From contig URSW01000074.1 in assembly GCA_900550625.1 (NCBI GenBank), positions 1 through 7,807 of the forward strand: DNA of 7,807 nucleotides. The letters run 5' to 3'. This stretch comes from an uncultured Eubacteriales bacterium (GTDB lineage: Bacteria; Bacillota; Clostridia; Oscillospirales; CAG-272). Of the stretch, positions 1-5,336 are shown one piece after another (the stretch's first letter is position 1; each line of letters begins with the position of its first letter). Position numbers and translations under genes: made by a program. The notes below the pieces were generated by a model. The model searched no databases. It was given only the letters and a program-made list of their open reading frames with translations, and had not been told where the DNA came from.

Positions 1-5
1 GCTGC

Positions 6-416
6 TCAGTGCCCGCCATCATGGCCAGCCGCACCCTGCCAAGCGAGCGCGACCGCAAAATGACCATCCTGCTCACACCATTTATGAGCTGCAGCGCCAA
101 AGTGCCCGTCTACGGATTTTTCACCGCCGCCTTTGTCTCCCATCAGAGCCGCAAGCTTCGGAATCATACCGAGCATCTCGGGCGAAAGAAACGACATGAT
201 ATCCGGAGACGATGAAGCGGCGTCGTTATGCTCTTCCCCGCCGCCCGTCTCAACATACTCGTCAATGACCTTTGCCGACGCTTCTATGCTTTCGCCGCTC
301 GCCTCCTTTTCCGGCTTTGCGGAGGATGAGAGCGCCGACATAATATCAGAAAGCGCGCCGCTTTCGCTGAGCTTGCCGAGCTTCTCACTGTTTATTCCGT
401 TTTCCGTTTTTACCAC
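6..416 (-). CDS. Uncharacterised small protein, second gene of a pair
   Basis: I do not recognise a named family. The frame ends with TGA at 6-8. The start is uncertain: the frame is open upstream to a GTG at 486-488, but that lies inside the preceding gene. I chose the GTG at 414-416 (about 136 aa) because a GGGGAGG stretch sits right against it, although that spacing is too tight to be ideal. The first in-frame ATG (339-341) has no ribosome site. The N-terminal half is rich in Ser, Glu and Ala and looks disordered. A short hydrophobic helix-like piece follows (PDIMSFLSPEMLGMIPKLAA). The last 40 or so residues turn Gly-, His- and Trp-rich, unlike the rest, which could mean a reading-frame error near the window edge. 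It overlaps the end of its upstream neighbour by about 30 bp, so the two are probably co-translated. Similar small gene pairs occur in Clostridia, from memory only. Confidence 0.45.
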   Translation of the reverse strand: MVKTENGINSEKLGKLSESGALSDIMSALSSSAKPEKEASGESIEASAKVIDEYVETGGGEEHNDAASSSPDIMSFLSPEMLGMIPKLAALMGDKGGGEKSVDGHFGAAAHKWCEQDGHFAVALAWQGAAGHDGGH

Positions 417-630
417 CTCCCCGATAGATATCGACGATCTGTGCCGCGCGGTCGAGATCGTTTTCGGTAACGCTTCCCATCGCCTCACGGAGGCGCGCGA
501 TCTGCTCTTTATCGTTCGGCGGCGCGCCGAGACTTATCCCCGACGACGATGCTATCACATTAAGCACCTGCCACAGTTTATCGTCCGGAAGCGAAGAAAG
601 CATATCAAGAGTTTTCTTGTCGATTTTCAT
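385..630 (-). CDS. Uncharacterised small protein, first gene of a pair
   Basis: About 81 aa, soluble, with no signal peptide or membrane segment. The sequence is helix-prone: an N-terminal stretch MKIDKKTLDMLSSLPDDKLW, then a segment ending near DLDRAAQIVDIYR, then a basic tail GGGKNGKRNKQ. I do not recognise a named family and assign no function. I chose the ATG at 628-630 because GAGGTG lies about 6 bases upstream. The in-frame ATG at 658-660 has no ribosome site and overlaps the predicted -10 box. It is transcribed away from the phosphoesterase gene, and its end overlaps the next small gene, suggesting a two-gene operon. Confidence 0.6.
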   Translation of the reverse strand: MKIDKKTLDMLSSLPDDKLWQVLNVIASSSGISLGAPPNDKEQIARLREAMGSVTENDLDRAAQIVDIYRGGGKNGKRNKQ

Positions 631-658
631 TTCGGACACCTCACTTTCGTTCGTTTTC

Positions 659-688
659 ATTATACGCCCGGCGGTCGTAATGTGTTAC
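659..688 (-). promoter_or_regulatory. Predicted promoter of the small-gene pair
   Basis: On the minus strand there is a perfect TATAAT (659-664) with GTAACA (683-688) 18 bases upstream, matching the sigma-A -35 consensus at four of six positions. Transcription would begin near 652, giving a leader of about 20 bases that carries the GAGGTG ribosome site of the gene starting at 630. I see no equally good promoter for the divergent plus-strand gene in this 79-bp gap. Confidence 0.55.
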
Positions 689-709
689 GCGCCGTGAAAG
701 GAGTCAACC

Positions 710-1222
710 TTGAAGATAATAGTATTTTCCGATTCGCACGGCTCGCCCCGTGCGCTCTCCCGAGCGATAGAGAAAAACATCACCGGGCTCGATCTGTGCG
801 TTTTTCTCGGCGACGGCACCGACGACGCCGTACTCGCGCTTGAAGCGTATCCGTCTCTGCAGCGGATTATCGTCTCCGGAAACCGCGAGGAATACCTTTC
901 GTCTTTTCTCACATTCCCGCCGTTCCCGTTCGAGGCGGAATTTGAAGAGCAGGGCGTAAAATTTCTCGCACTGCACGGACACCGCCCGGTGAATGTGAAA
1001 GGCTCTCTCGTTGCCGCGGCATCATATGCCGCTTCAAAGGGAGCCGACGTGCTTCTCTACGGGCACACCCACATAAAGGATGACCGCACCGTCGAAACCG
1101 CGTCGGGCAGCGTCCGTATGATAAATCCCGGCTCCGCGGGGCGCGGCAGTGAGCCTTCATACGCGCTTCTCACTCTGATGAACGGCGTGCTTCTCTGCGG
1201 ATTCGGCGAAACCTGCGAGTAA
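710..1222 (+). CDS. YfcE/MJ0936-family metallophosphoesterase
   Basis: A 170-residue calcineurin-like phosphoesterase, the usual length for the small YfcE/MJ0936 group, whose members hydrolyse phosphodiesters with two bound metal ions. The metal-site motifs are all present in order: D8-x-H10 (SDSHG), G34-D35, G57-N58, H89-G-H91 and G118-H119-T-H121, followed by INPGS at 138-142. No signal peptide or membrane segment, so it should be cytoplasmic. The start is TTG at 710, supported by AAAGGAG at 697-703 with seven bases between, and the protein begins directly with the first beta strand MKIIVFSDSHG. In many Clostridia this gene follows the rdgB/rph pair, but here the upstream gene is divergent, so it may be transcribed alone. 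The natural substrate cannot be told from sequence. GNRE replaces the GNCD seen in many relatives, but the metal-binding Asn is kept. Confidence 0.88.
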   Translation: MKIIVFSDSHGSPRALSRAIEKNITGLDLCVFLGDGTDDAVLALEAYPSLQRIIVSGNREEYLSSFLTFPPFPFEAEFEEQGVKFLALHGHRPVNVKGSLVAAASYAASKGADVLLYGHTHIKDDRTVETASGSVRMINPGSAGRGSEPSYALLTLMNGVLLCGFGETCE

Positions 1223-1256
1223 TTTTCCGATATTTTCGGAAATCGTGAAAAAAAGG

Positions 1257-1285
1257 TTTACAAACGCCGTCGGCGGTAGTATAAT
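1257..1285 (+). promoter_or_regulatory. Sigma-A-type promoter of the cysteine operon
   Basis: TTTACA (1257-1262), a 17-base spacer and a perfect TATAAT (1280-1285). This is the strongest promoter match in the window. The start point would be near 1292, just before the first helix of the T-box leader, so promoter and riboswitch positions agree. Confidence 0.85.
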
Positions 1286-1291
1286 GAAATA

Positions 1292-1502
1292 AAGGCTTTG
1301 ACCGGGAAAATGCCGGAGGGATTTTCGGACAGAGAGGCTCGCGTATGCTGAAAGCGATGCTGCGAAATGATCCGGCTGTGCGCCCGTGAGCCGCGGCTGT
1401 GCCGACGCGTGCCTGCGTTACGGGTATAAAGCGACAAATCAAGAGTGGAACCGCGGACTGTCCGCCTCTTGCGCCGGAAACGGTGCGGAGGCGATTTTTA
1501 TT
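1292..1502 (+). promoter_or_regulatory. T-box riboswitch, tRNA-Cys specific
   Basis: A leader RNA that reads the charging state of a tRNA. The conserved T-box is AGAGTGGAACCGCGG at 1442-1456. The antiterminator is complete: AAGAG (1441-1445) pairs with CTCTT (1466-1470), and GCGGA (1453-1457) pairs with TCCGC (1461-1465), with the TGGAACC bulge between. Stem I can be traced: GGCT (1294-1297) with AGCC (1389-1392), a K-turn-like TTGAC/TG interruption, then CGGG (1303-1306) with CCCG (1383-1386). The AGAGAG motif is at 1331-1336, and an apical loop lies near 1345-1356. Just inside the CGGG/CCCG helix is TGC at 1379-1381, where the specifier should be; TGC is a Cys codon. The bulge reads TGGA, and its final A pairs with discriminator U73, which bacterial tRNA-Cys has. 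A CGTTACGGG element before the T-box is also typical. Genes downstream are cysE and cysS. Specificity is inferred from fold and context. Confidence 0.92.
1463..1502 (+). terminator. T-box attenuator terminator
   Basis: CGCCTC (1463-1468) pairs with GAGGCG (1488-1493), and the inner TGCGCCG pairs with CGGTGCG around a GAAA loop, with one bulged T. The run TTTTTATTT follows at 1495-1503. The 5' arm shares bases 1463-1470 with the antiterminator, so the two folds exclude each other, as a T-box switch requires. Confidence 0.88.
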
Positions 1503-1530
1503 TGCGGATTTTCCTTCAAAGGAGTCATTT

Positions 1531-2468
1531 ATGAATATGAAAATAAATATAGAATACGTCCCGTCGGCAAAGCACGACGAAAAGCTTGAGGATGCGGTGC
1601 GAAGCAAAATGAAGAAGCTGCGCGATGCCGTCGGAAATGCGGAAAAGTCCGCCGGATGCGAAAAAGCGAAACGCACCGCGCCGAAGCTCACCGTAATTGC
1701 GGAAAACGGGCGCAAAAGCGTGTCATCTGCCGCAAAACGTATAAAATCGGTAACCGACGATATAAAATACGACATCGACGCGATCATGGAGAGAGACCCC
1801 GCTGCGCGTTCCCGCACAGAGGCTGCGCTTCTGTATTCGGGATTCCACGCGCTGATGCTTCACCGCCTCGCCCATGCCGCAAACGAAAAGGGCGCGCACT
1901 TCACCGCACGCCTGATAAGTCAGGCGGCGCGTTCCCTTACGGGGATCGAGATCCATCCGGGCGCCACGATAGGCAGGGGGCTTTTCATCGACCACGGCTC
2001 TGGAGTCGTGATCGGCGAGACCGCGATAATCGGCGACAACTGCACGATATACCAGGGAGTGACTCTCGGCGGTACAGGGAAGGAAACCGGAAAACGCCAT
2101 CCGACGCTCGGAAATAACGTAATGGTCGGCGCGGGTGCGAAGCTTCTCGGCAATTTCACGGTCGGCGACAATTCCAAAATCGCCGCGGAGCCGTGGTTCT
2201 CGGCGATGTCCCCGCAAACTCGACCGCGGTGGGCATTCCCGCAAGAGTAGTGCGCCGCCACGGTGAACGCATCACCGAAGCCGATCTCGATCAGACCCAC
2301 ATTCCCGATCCCGTATCGCAGGATCTCTGCAAACTCCACGCCGAGCTTGACGAAATAAGGGCTTCCCTTGAAAAGCTCCGATCGGGCATTGAAAAAGAAG
2401 CCAAAGAAAAGTGCTCCGTATGCGGTGAGGGTGCGCAATCCTCAGAAGCACCGGACAGCGCCGAATGA
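1531..2468 (+). CDS. cysE: Serine O-acetyltransferase, frameshifted as written
   Basis: CysE transfers acetyl from acetyl-CoA to serine, giving O-acetylserine for cysteine synthesis. ATG 1531 follows AAAGGAG (1518-1524). Residues 1-75 are a Lys/Ala-rich extension that most CysE proteins lack in this form. The CysE N-terminal helical domain starts near 76 (DDIKYDIDAIMERDPAARS), and left-handed beta-helix hexapeptide repeats run from about 138. Catalytic D154-H155 (FIDHGSG) and H190 (GKRHPTLGNN) are present. The frame breaks at 2187-2188: the expected KIAAGAVVLGDVPANSTAVG becomes KIAAEPWFS and stops at 2248-2250 (239 aa). Adding one G to the GG there restores a 312-residue protein ending at 2466-2468. 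The lost part is the last beta-helix coil and the C-terminal tail. It is either a sequencing or assembly indel or a true mutation; the intact downstream codons and the 4-bp overlap with the next gene favour an error or a very recent change. Confidence 0.88.
2185..2190 (+). other. Frameshift point in cysE
   Basis: The sequence reads GCG GAG where the family expects GCG GGA GCC, so one G seems to be missing. Downstream, the other frame carries CysE sequence without interruption from 2187 to 2468. There is no X-XXY-YYZ slippery heptamer here, so programmed -1 shifting is unlikely. Confidence 0.85.
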
Positions 2469-3346
2469 AGCGCAGTCCTCTGCGGCGAAAGGAAAGCACG
2501 GGAAATTCCCCCGGACCTTCTCCCGCCGTCGCCGCATTTGCCGAAGCGTTTGTGATATTCGCGCTTTTCCTCGCGGTAAAGACCGCCGTCCCCCTTGCAG
2601 CCGCGTTTTTCGGCTGCCTCGGCGGAGAAGCTTCGTTCGCCGACGGCTTTCGCTCGGTGAAAGACTCATTGATCGTTTCGCCCGTTTCCGCCGTCATCCT
2701 TGTTCTGATTATCTCGCTATTCGGGCGATGCCGCACCGGATCACGGGTTCTTCCCTATGGCATGACATCCGGCAATGCTTCGCTGCCGGCGTATTTCGGC
2801 GCCGTTCTCTTCGGCTGCGCGCTTCAGCTCTCGGTTTCGGCTGTGACGGTGCTCGCGGTCGGAGAAAGCGCGGCATCCGCCGGGATCACCCCGAGCACCG
2901 CGCTTCGCATAATTTCCGCAGCTGTGTTCTCCGCCCCGTGTGAGGAAGTGATCTTCCGTTCGGGCATATTCAAAAAGCTCCGTTCCGCCGCGCCGAAAAA
3001 CGCCGCCGTCCTTATATCGTCGCTGTTTTTCGCGCTCTGTCATCCTTCCCTGCAGGCTGCGGTATATTCCTTCGCGGCGGGCGCGGTATTTGCGCTTATG
3101 CTCGAAAAATACGAATCGATATTTCCGCCGATCGCCGCCCATGCATCGTTCAACCTTTTCGCCCTTGCTCTTCCGCTTATCCGCGAAAGGGGCACGGCGA
3201 TCGCGGTGCTTTGCGTTTGTCTTCCCGCCGCGCTTCTTCTCGCGGCGATCCTCTGCGTGCCGTACCCGCGGGCACGCAAAAAGAAAAGCTGTCCGACGGC
3301 TGCGGACAGCGATAAAAACGAAAACGAAACGATTGGAGATAAATAA
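2465..3346 (+). CDS. CPBP-family (CAAX-type) intramembrane metalloprotease
   Basis: A 293-residue membrane protein with the three signature motifs of the CPBP/Abi (Rce1-like) family: E160-E161-x-x-F-R165 (CEEVIFRSG), F189-x-x-x-H193 (FALCH) and H226-x-x-x-N230 (HASFN). These form the predicted catalytic and metal site within the membrane. Hydrophobic segments lie roughly at 20-50, 70-87, 107-133, 145-157, 179-213 and 243-266. The N-terminus is short and basic, and the tail from about 269 is charged and probably cytoplasmic. Its ATG overlaps the cysE stop in an ATGA arrangement, with little ribosome site of its own, so translation is probably coupled to cysE; its own stop overlaps the cysS start by one base. 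Some family members process peptides or give bacteriocin immunity, but the substrate here is unknown. Its position implies induction under cysteine starvation. All key residues are present, so it is likely active. Confidence 0.85.
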   Translation: MKRSPLRRKESTGNSPGPSPAVAAFAEAFVIFALFLAVKTAVPLAAAFFGCLGGEASFADGFRSVKDSLIVSPVSAVILVLIISLFGRCRTGSRVLPYGMTSGNASLPAYFGAVLFGCALQLSVSAVTVLAVGESAASAGITPSTALRIISAAVFSAPCEEVIFRSGIFKKLRSAAPKNAAVLISSLFFALCHPSLQAAVYSFAAGAVFALMLEKYESIFPPIAAHASFNLFALALPLIRERGTAIAVLCVCLPAALLLAAILCVPYPRARKKKSCPTAADSDKNENETIGDK

Positions 3347-4773
3347 TGAAAATTTACAACACCCTCTCACATTCGATTGAGGAGTTCGTACCGAACGAGC
3401 CCGGCAAGGTGAAGATGTACACCTGCGGTCCTACGGTGTATCACTTTGCCCACATAGGAAACCTTCGCAGCTACATAATGGAGGATGTGCTCGAAAAGTA
3501 TCTCCGCTACTCGGGATACGACGTTCTGCGCTGCATGAACATTACCGACGTGGGACATCTGTCAAGCGACGCCGACACAGGTGAAGACAAAATGCTCAAG
3601 GGGGCGCGGCGCGAGCACAAAACCGTCATGGAGATTGCGAAATTCTATACCGACGCGTTCTTCGGCGATTGCCGAAAGCTCAACATAAAAATCCCCGATA
3701 TCGTAGAGCCGGCGACGAACTGCATCGACGATTTCATAAAGATGGTCTCCGGACTTCTCGACCGCGGATACGCCTACGCCGCAGGCGGAAACGTATACTT
3801 TGACACCTCGAAGCTCAAGGAATACTATGTGTTCAACAAGCACAACGAAGAGGATCTCGCGGTCGGCGTGCGTGAGGGTGTTGAAGCCGACGAAAACAAG
3901 AGAAACAAAGCCGATTTCGTCCTCTGGTTCACGAAATCGAAATTCGATTCACAGGAGCTCAAGTGGGACAGCCCGTGGGGCGTGGGCTATCCGGGATGGC
4001 ACATTGAATGCTCGGCGATCAGCCTGAAGCATCTCGGCGAATATCTCGACATCCACTGCGGCGGCATTGACAATGCATTCCCTCACCACACAAACGAGAT
4101 CGCGCAGAGCGAGTCTTACCTTGGCCACAAGTGGTGCAACTATTGGTTCCACGTTCTTCATCTCAACACGAACTCCGGCAAGATGAGCAAATCAAGCGGA
4201 GAATTTCTCACCGTTTCGCTTCTTGAGGAAAAGGGCTACGATCCGCTTGTTTACCGCCTCTTCTGCCTCGGATCGCATTACCGCAAGTCGCTCGTATTCT
4301 CATACGACGCGCTCGACAATGCAGCGCAGGCATACACAAAGCTTGTTGCGCGCATTGCCGCGCTCGACGGCTCCGACGGTGCAATTGATGAAGAAGAGCT
4401 TAGGCGTCTCAAGGCATCCTTCCGCGATGCGCTCGACAACGATCTCAACACCTCGCTTGCGATAACGGCGCTTTACGATGTGCTCAAATCCCCCGCAAAC
4501 GATGCGACCAAGCTTGCCGCCGTCGCGGATTTCGACAGCGTGCTCTCGCTCGGGCTTATCGAAGCGGCTGACAAAAAGAGAAACGAAAGCGCCGGCGACG
4601 ACGCAGGAGATGACGCCGAACTTGCATCGAAGATCGAGGAAATGATCGCCGAGCGCGCCGATGCAAAAAAGGCAAAGGATTTTGCCCGCGCGGACGCAAT
4701 ACGCGACGAGCTCGGCAAAATGGGTATAACTCTCGTCGACACAAAGGAAGGCACGACCTGGAAGCGAAGCTGA
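3346..4773 (+). CDS. cysS: Cysteinyl-tRNA synthetase
   Basis: A 475-residue class I aminoacyl-tRNA synthetase that joins cysteine to tRNA-Cys; length is normal for the family. The ATP-site motif HIGN is at 36-39, within CGPTVYHFAHIGN, and KMSKS is at 279-283. The zinc ligands that select cysteine are all visible: C27, C222, H247 and E251, with the same spacing as in the E. coli enzyme. WHIECSAIS (218-226) and HCGGIDNAFPHHTNE (237-251) are typical. The C-terminal helical domain runs from about 320 and ends with the usual AKDFARADAIRDELGKMGI segment. ATG 3346 overlaps the protease stop (TAATG), and GGAG at 3335-3338 is seven bases upstream. It is the last gene of the T-box-controlled operon, followed 17 bases later by a terminator. 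Having the enzyme that consumes free tRNA-Cys under a Cys T-box is a classical feedback arrangement. Confidence 0.97.
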   Translation: MKIYNTLSHSIEEFVPNEPGKVKMYTCGPTVYHFAHIGNLRSYIMEDVLEKYLRYSGYDVLRCMNITDVGHLSSDADTGEDKMLKGARREHKTVMEIAKFYTDAFFGDCRKLNIKIPDIVEPATNCIDDFIKMVSGLLDRGYAYAAGGNVYFDTSKLKEYYVFNKHNEEDLAVGVREGVEADENKRNKADFVLWFTKSKFDSQELKWDSPWGVGYPGWHIECSAISLKHLGEYLDIHCGGIDNAFPHHTNEIAQSESYLGHKWCNYWFHVLHLNTNSGKMSKSSGEFLTVSLLEEKGYDPLVYRLFCLGSHYRKSLVFSYDALDNAAQAYTKLVARIAALDGSDGAIDEEELRRLKASFRDALDNDLNTSLAITALYDVLKSPANDATKLAAVADFDSVLSLGLIEAADKKRNESAGDDAGDDAELASKIEEMIAERADAKKAKDFARADAIRDELGKMGITLVDTKEGTTWKRS

Positions 4774-4789
4774 ATCACCGAGAATCCAC

Positions 4790-4824
4790 AAAAAACCGCC
4801 TCTGTTCTCACAGCGGCGGTTTTT
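4790..4824. terminator. Bidirectional intrinsic terminator
   Basis: AAAAAACCGCC at 4790-4800 pairs with GGCGGTTTTT at 4815-4824, with an inner CTG/CAG pairing (4802-4804 with 4811-4813) and a small loop. A T-run follows the stem on either strand. It lies 16 bases past the cysS stop and 13 bases past the stop of the minus-strand ACT gene, so it can end both convergent operons. Confidence 0.9.
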
Positions 4825-4837
4825 CAATTTAAGCTCA

Positions 4838-5269
4838 TCAGAGTGTGTGAAGCTCCTCTTCGGACACAAGTCTCACTCCGTTTGACGTGAAGAGCTCTTC
4901 CGTCTTTGCGTTGTCGTTTACGCGGAACACCACGAAAGCATGCTGACCGCTGACTGCGATGAAAGCGTACATATACTCGATATTCACCTGATGACGCGCA
5001 AGAAGATGGATGATGTTTCCGAGCGCGCCCGGCTTATCCGGCATTTCCACGCAGATCACATCGGTGACGGACACGACGCAGCCGCCGTTTGCAAGCGCGC
5101 CTTTCGCCTTCTCCGCATCACTGACGATAAGACGGAGAATCCCGAAATCCTGCGTATCCGCAACATTCATGGCGCGTATGTCGATTCCCTCTCCCACAAG
5201 CACATCGATTATTTCGGCGACTGCTCCGGGCTTGTTTTCCGCGAAAACCGAAAGCTGTTTTACTGACAT
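4838..5269 (-). CDS. Tandem ACT-domain protein, probable amino acid sensor
   Basis: A 143-residue protein made of two ACT domains and nothing else. Domain 1 covers about residues 3-66 (LSVFAENKPGAVAEIIDVLVGEGIDI), domain 2 about 70-140 (ICVEMPDKPGALGNIIHLLARHQVNI). Each has the N/D-KPGA-turn that usually lines an amino acid binding site at the domain interface. No catalytic or DNA-binding domain is visible, so it probably acts by protein contact. Start ATG 5267-5269 has AAAGGA eight or so bases upstream. It is the last gene of the iorA-iorB-ligase series, 67 bp after the ligase stop. This gene order is familiar in anaerobic bacteria and archaea, and suggests sensing of an aromatic or related amino acid, but the ligand is inferred from context only. 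Confidence 0.9.
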   Translation of the reverse strand: MSVKQLSVFAENKPGAVAEIIDVLVGEGIDIRAMNVADTQDFGILRLIVSDAEKAKGALANGGCVVSVTDVICVEMPDKPGALGNIIHLLARHQVNIEYMYAFIAVSGQHAFVVFRVNDNAKTEELFTSNGVRLVSEEELHTL

Positions 5270-5303
5270 GACACAAATCCTTTCTTTATCGAATTATAAA
5301 CTG

Positions 5304-5320
5304 CGCCGCGGACCGCGGCG
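5304..5320. repeat. 17-bp palindrome between the ligase and ACT genes
   Basis: CGCCGCGG (5304-5311) and CCGCGGCG (5313-5320) are perfect inverted repeats around one A. It sits in the 67-bp gap between two minus-strand genes. In RNA it would fold with about six base pairs and a five-base loop, but no T-run follows on the minus strand, so it is not a classic terminator. It could be an operator or an mRNA-stabilising hairpin; no function can be assigned. Confidence 0.5.
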
Positions 5321-5336
5321 ATTGACGGCAAAACGG

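Noticed and set aside
133..843. 236-codon plus-strand open frame over the small genes and the start of the phosphoesterase
   Set aside because: It runs antisense to two likely genes, then out of frame through a clear phosphoesterase gene; its sequence is low complexity.
1224..1242. Hairpin TTTCCGA/TCGGAAA after the phosphoesterase stop
   Set aside because: The stem is short and AT-rich and is followed by an A-run, not a T-run, so it is not a convincing plus-strand terminator. It may only be chance sequence upstream of the cysteine promoter.
1364..1373. GAA-ATG-ATCC, which could be read as a Met specifier in the usual GAA-NNN-ACC pattern
   Set aside because: These bases pair with GGATTTTCG (1319-1327) in the upper part of Stem I, and the T-box bulge A fits a U73 tRNA such as tRNA-Cys, not tRNA-Met with A73. 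TGC at 1379-1381 fits the fold and the genes better.
1170..1817. 215-codon minus-strand open frame across the T-box leader
   Set aside because: It is antisense to the leader RNA and the cysE start, and shows no domain or ribosome site.
2185..2190. Programmed ribosomal frameshift in cysE
   Set aside because: No slippery heptamer or evident downstream structure; CysE is not known to use frameshifting. An indel is simpler.
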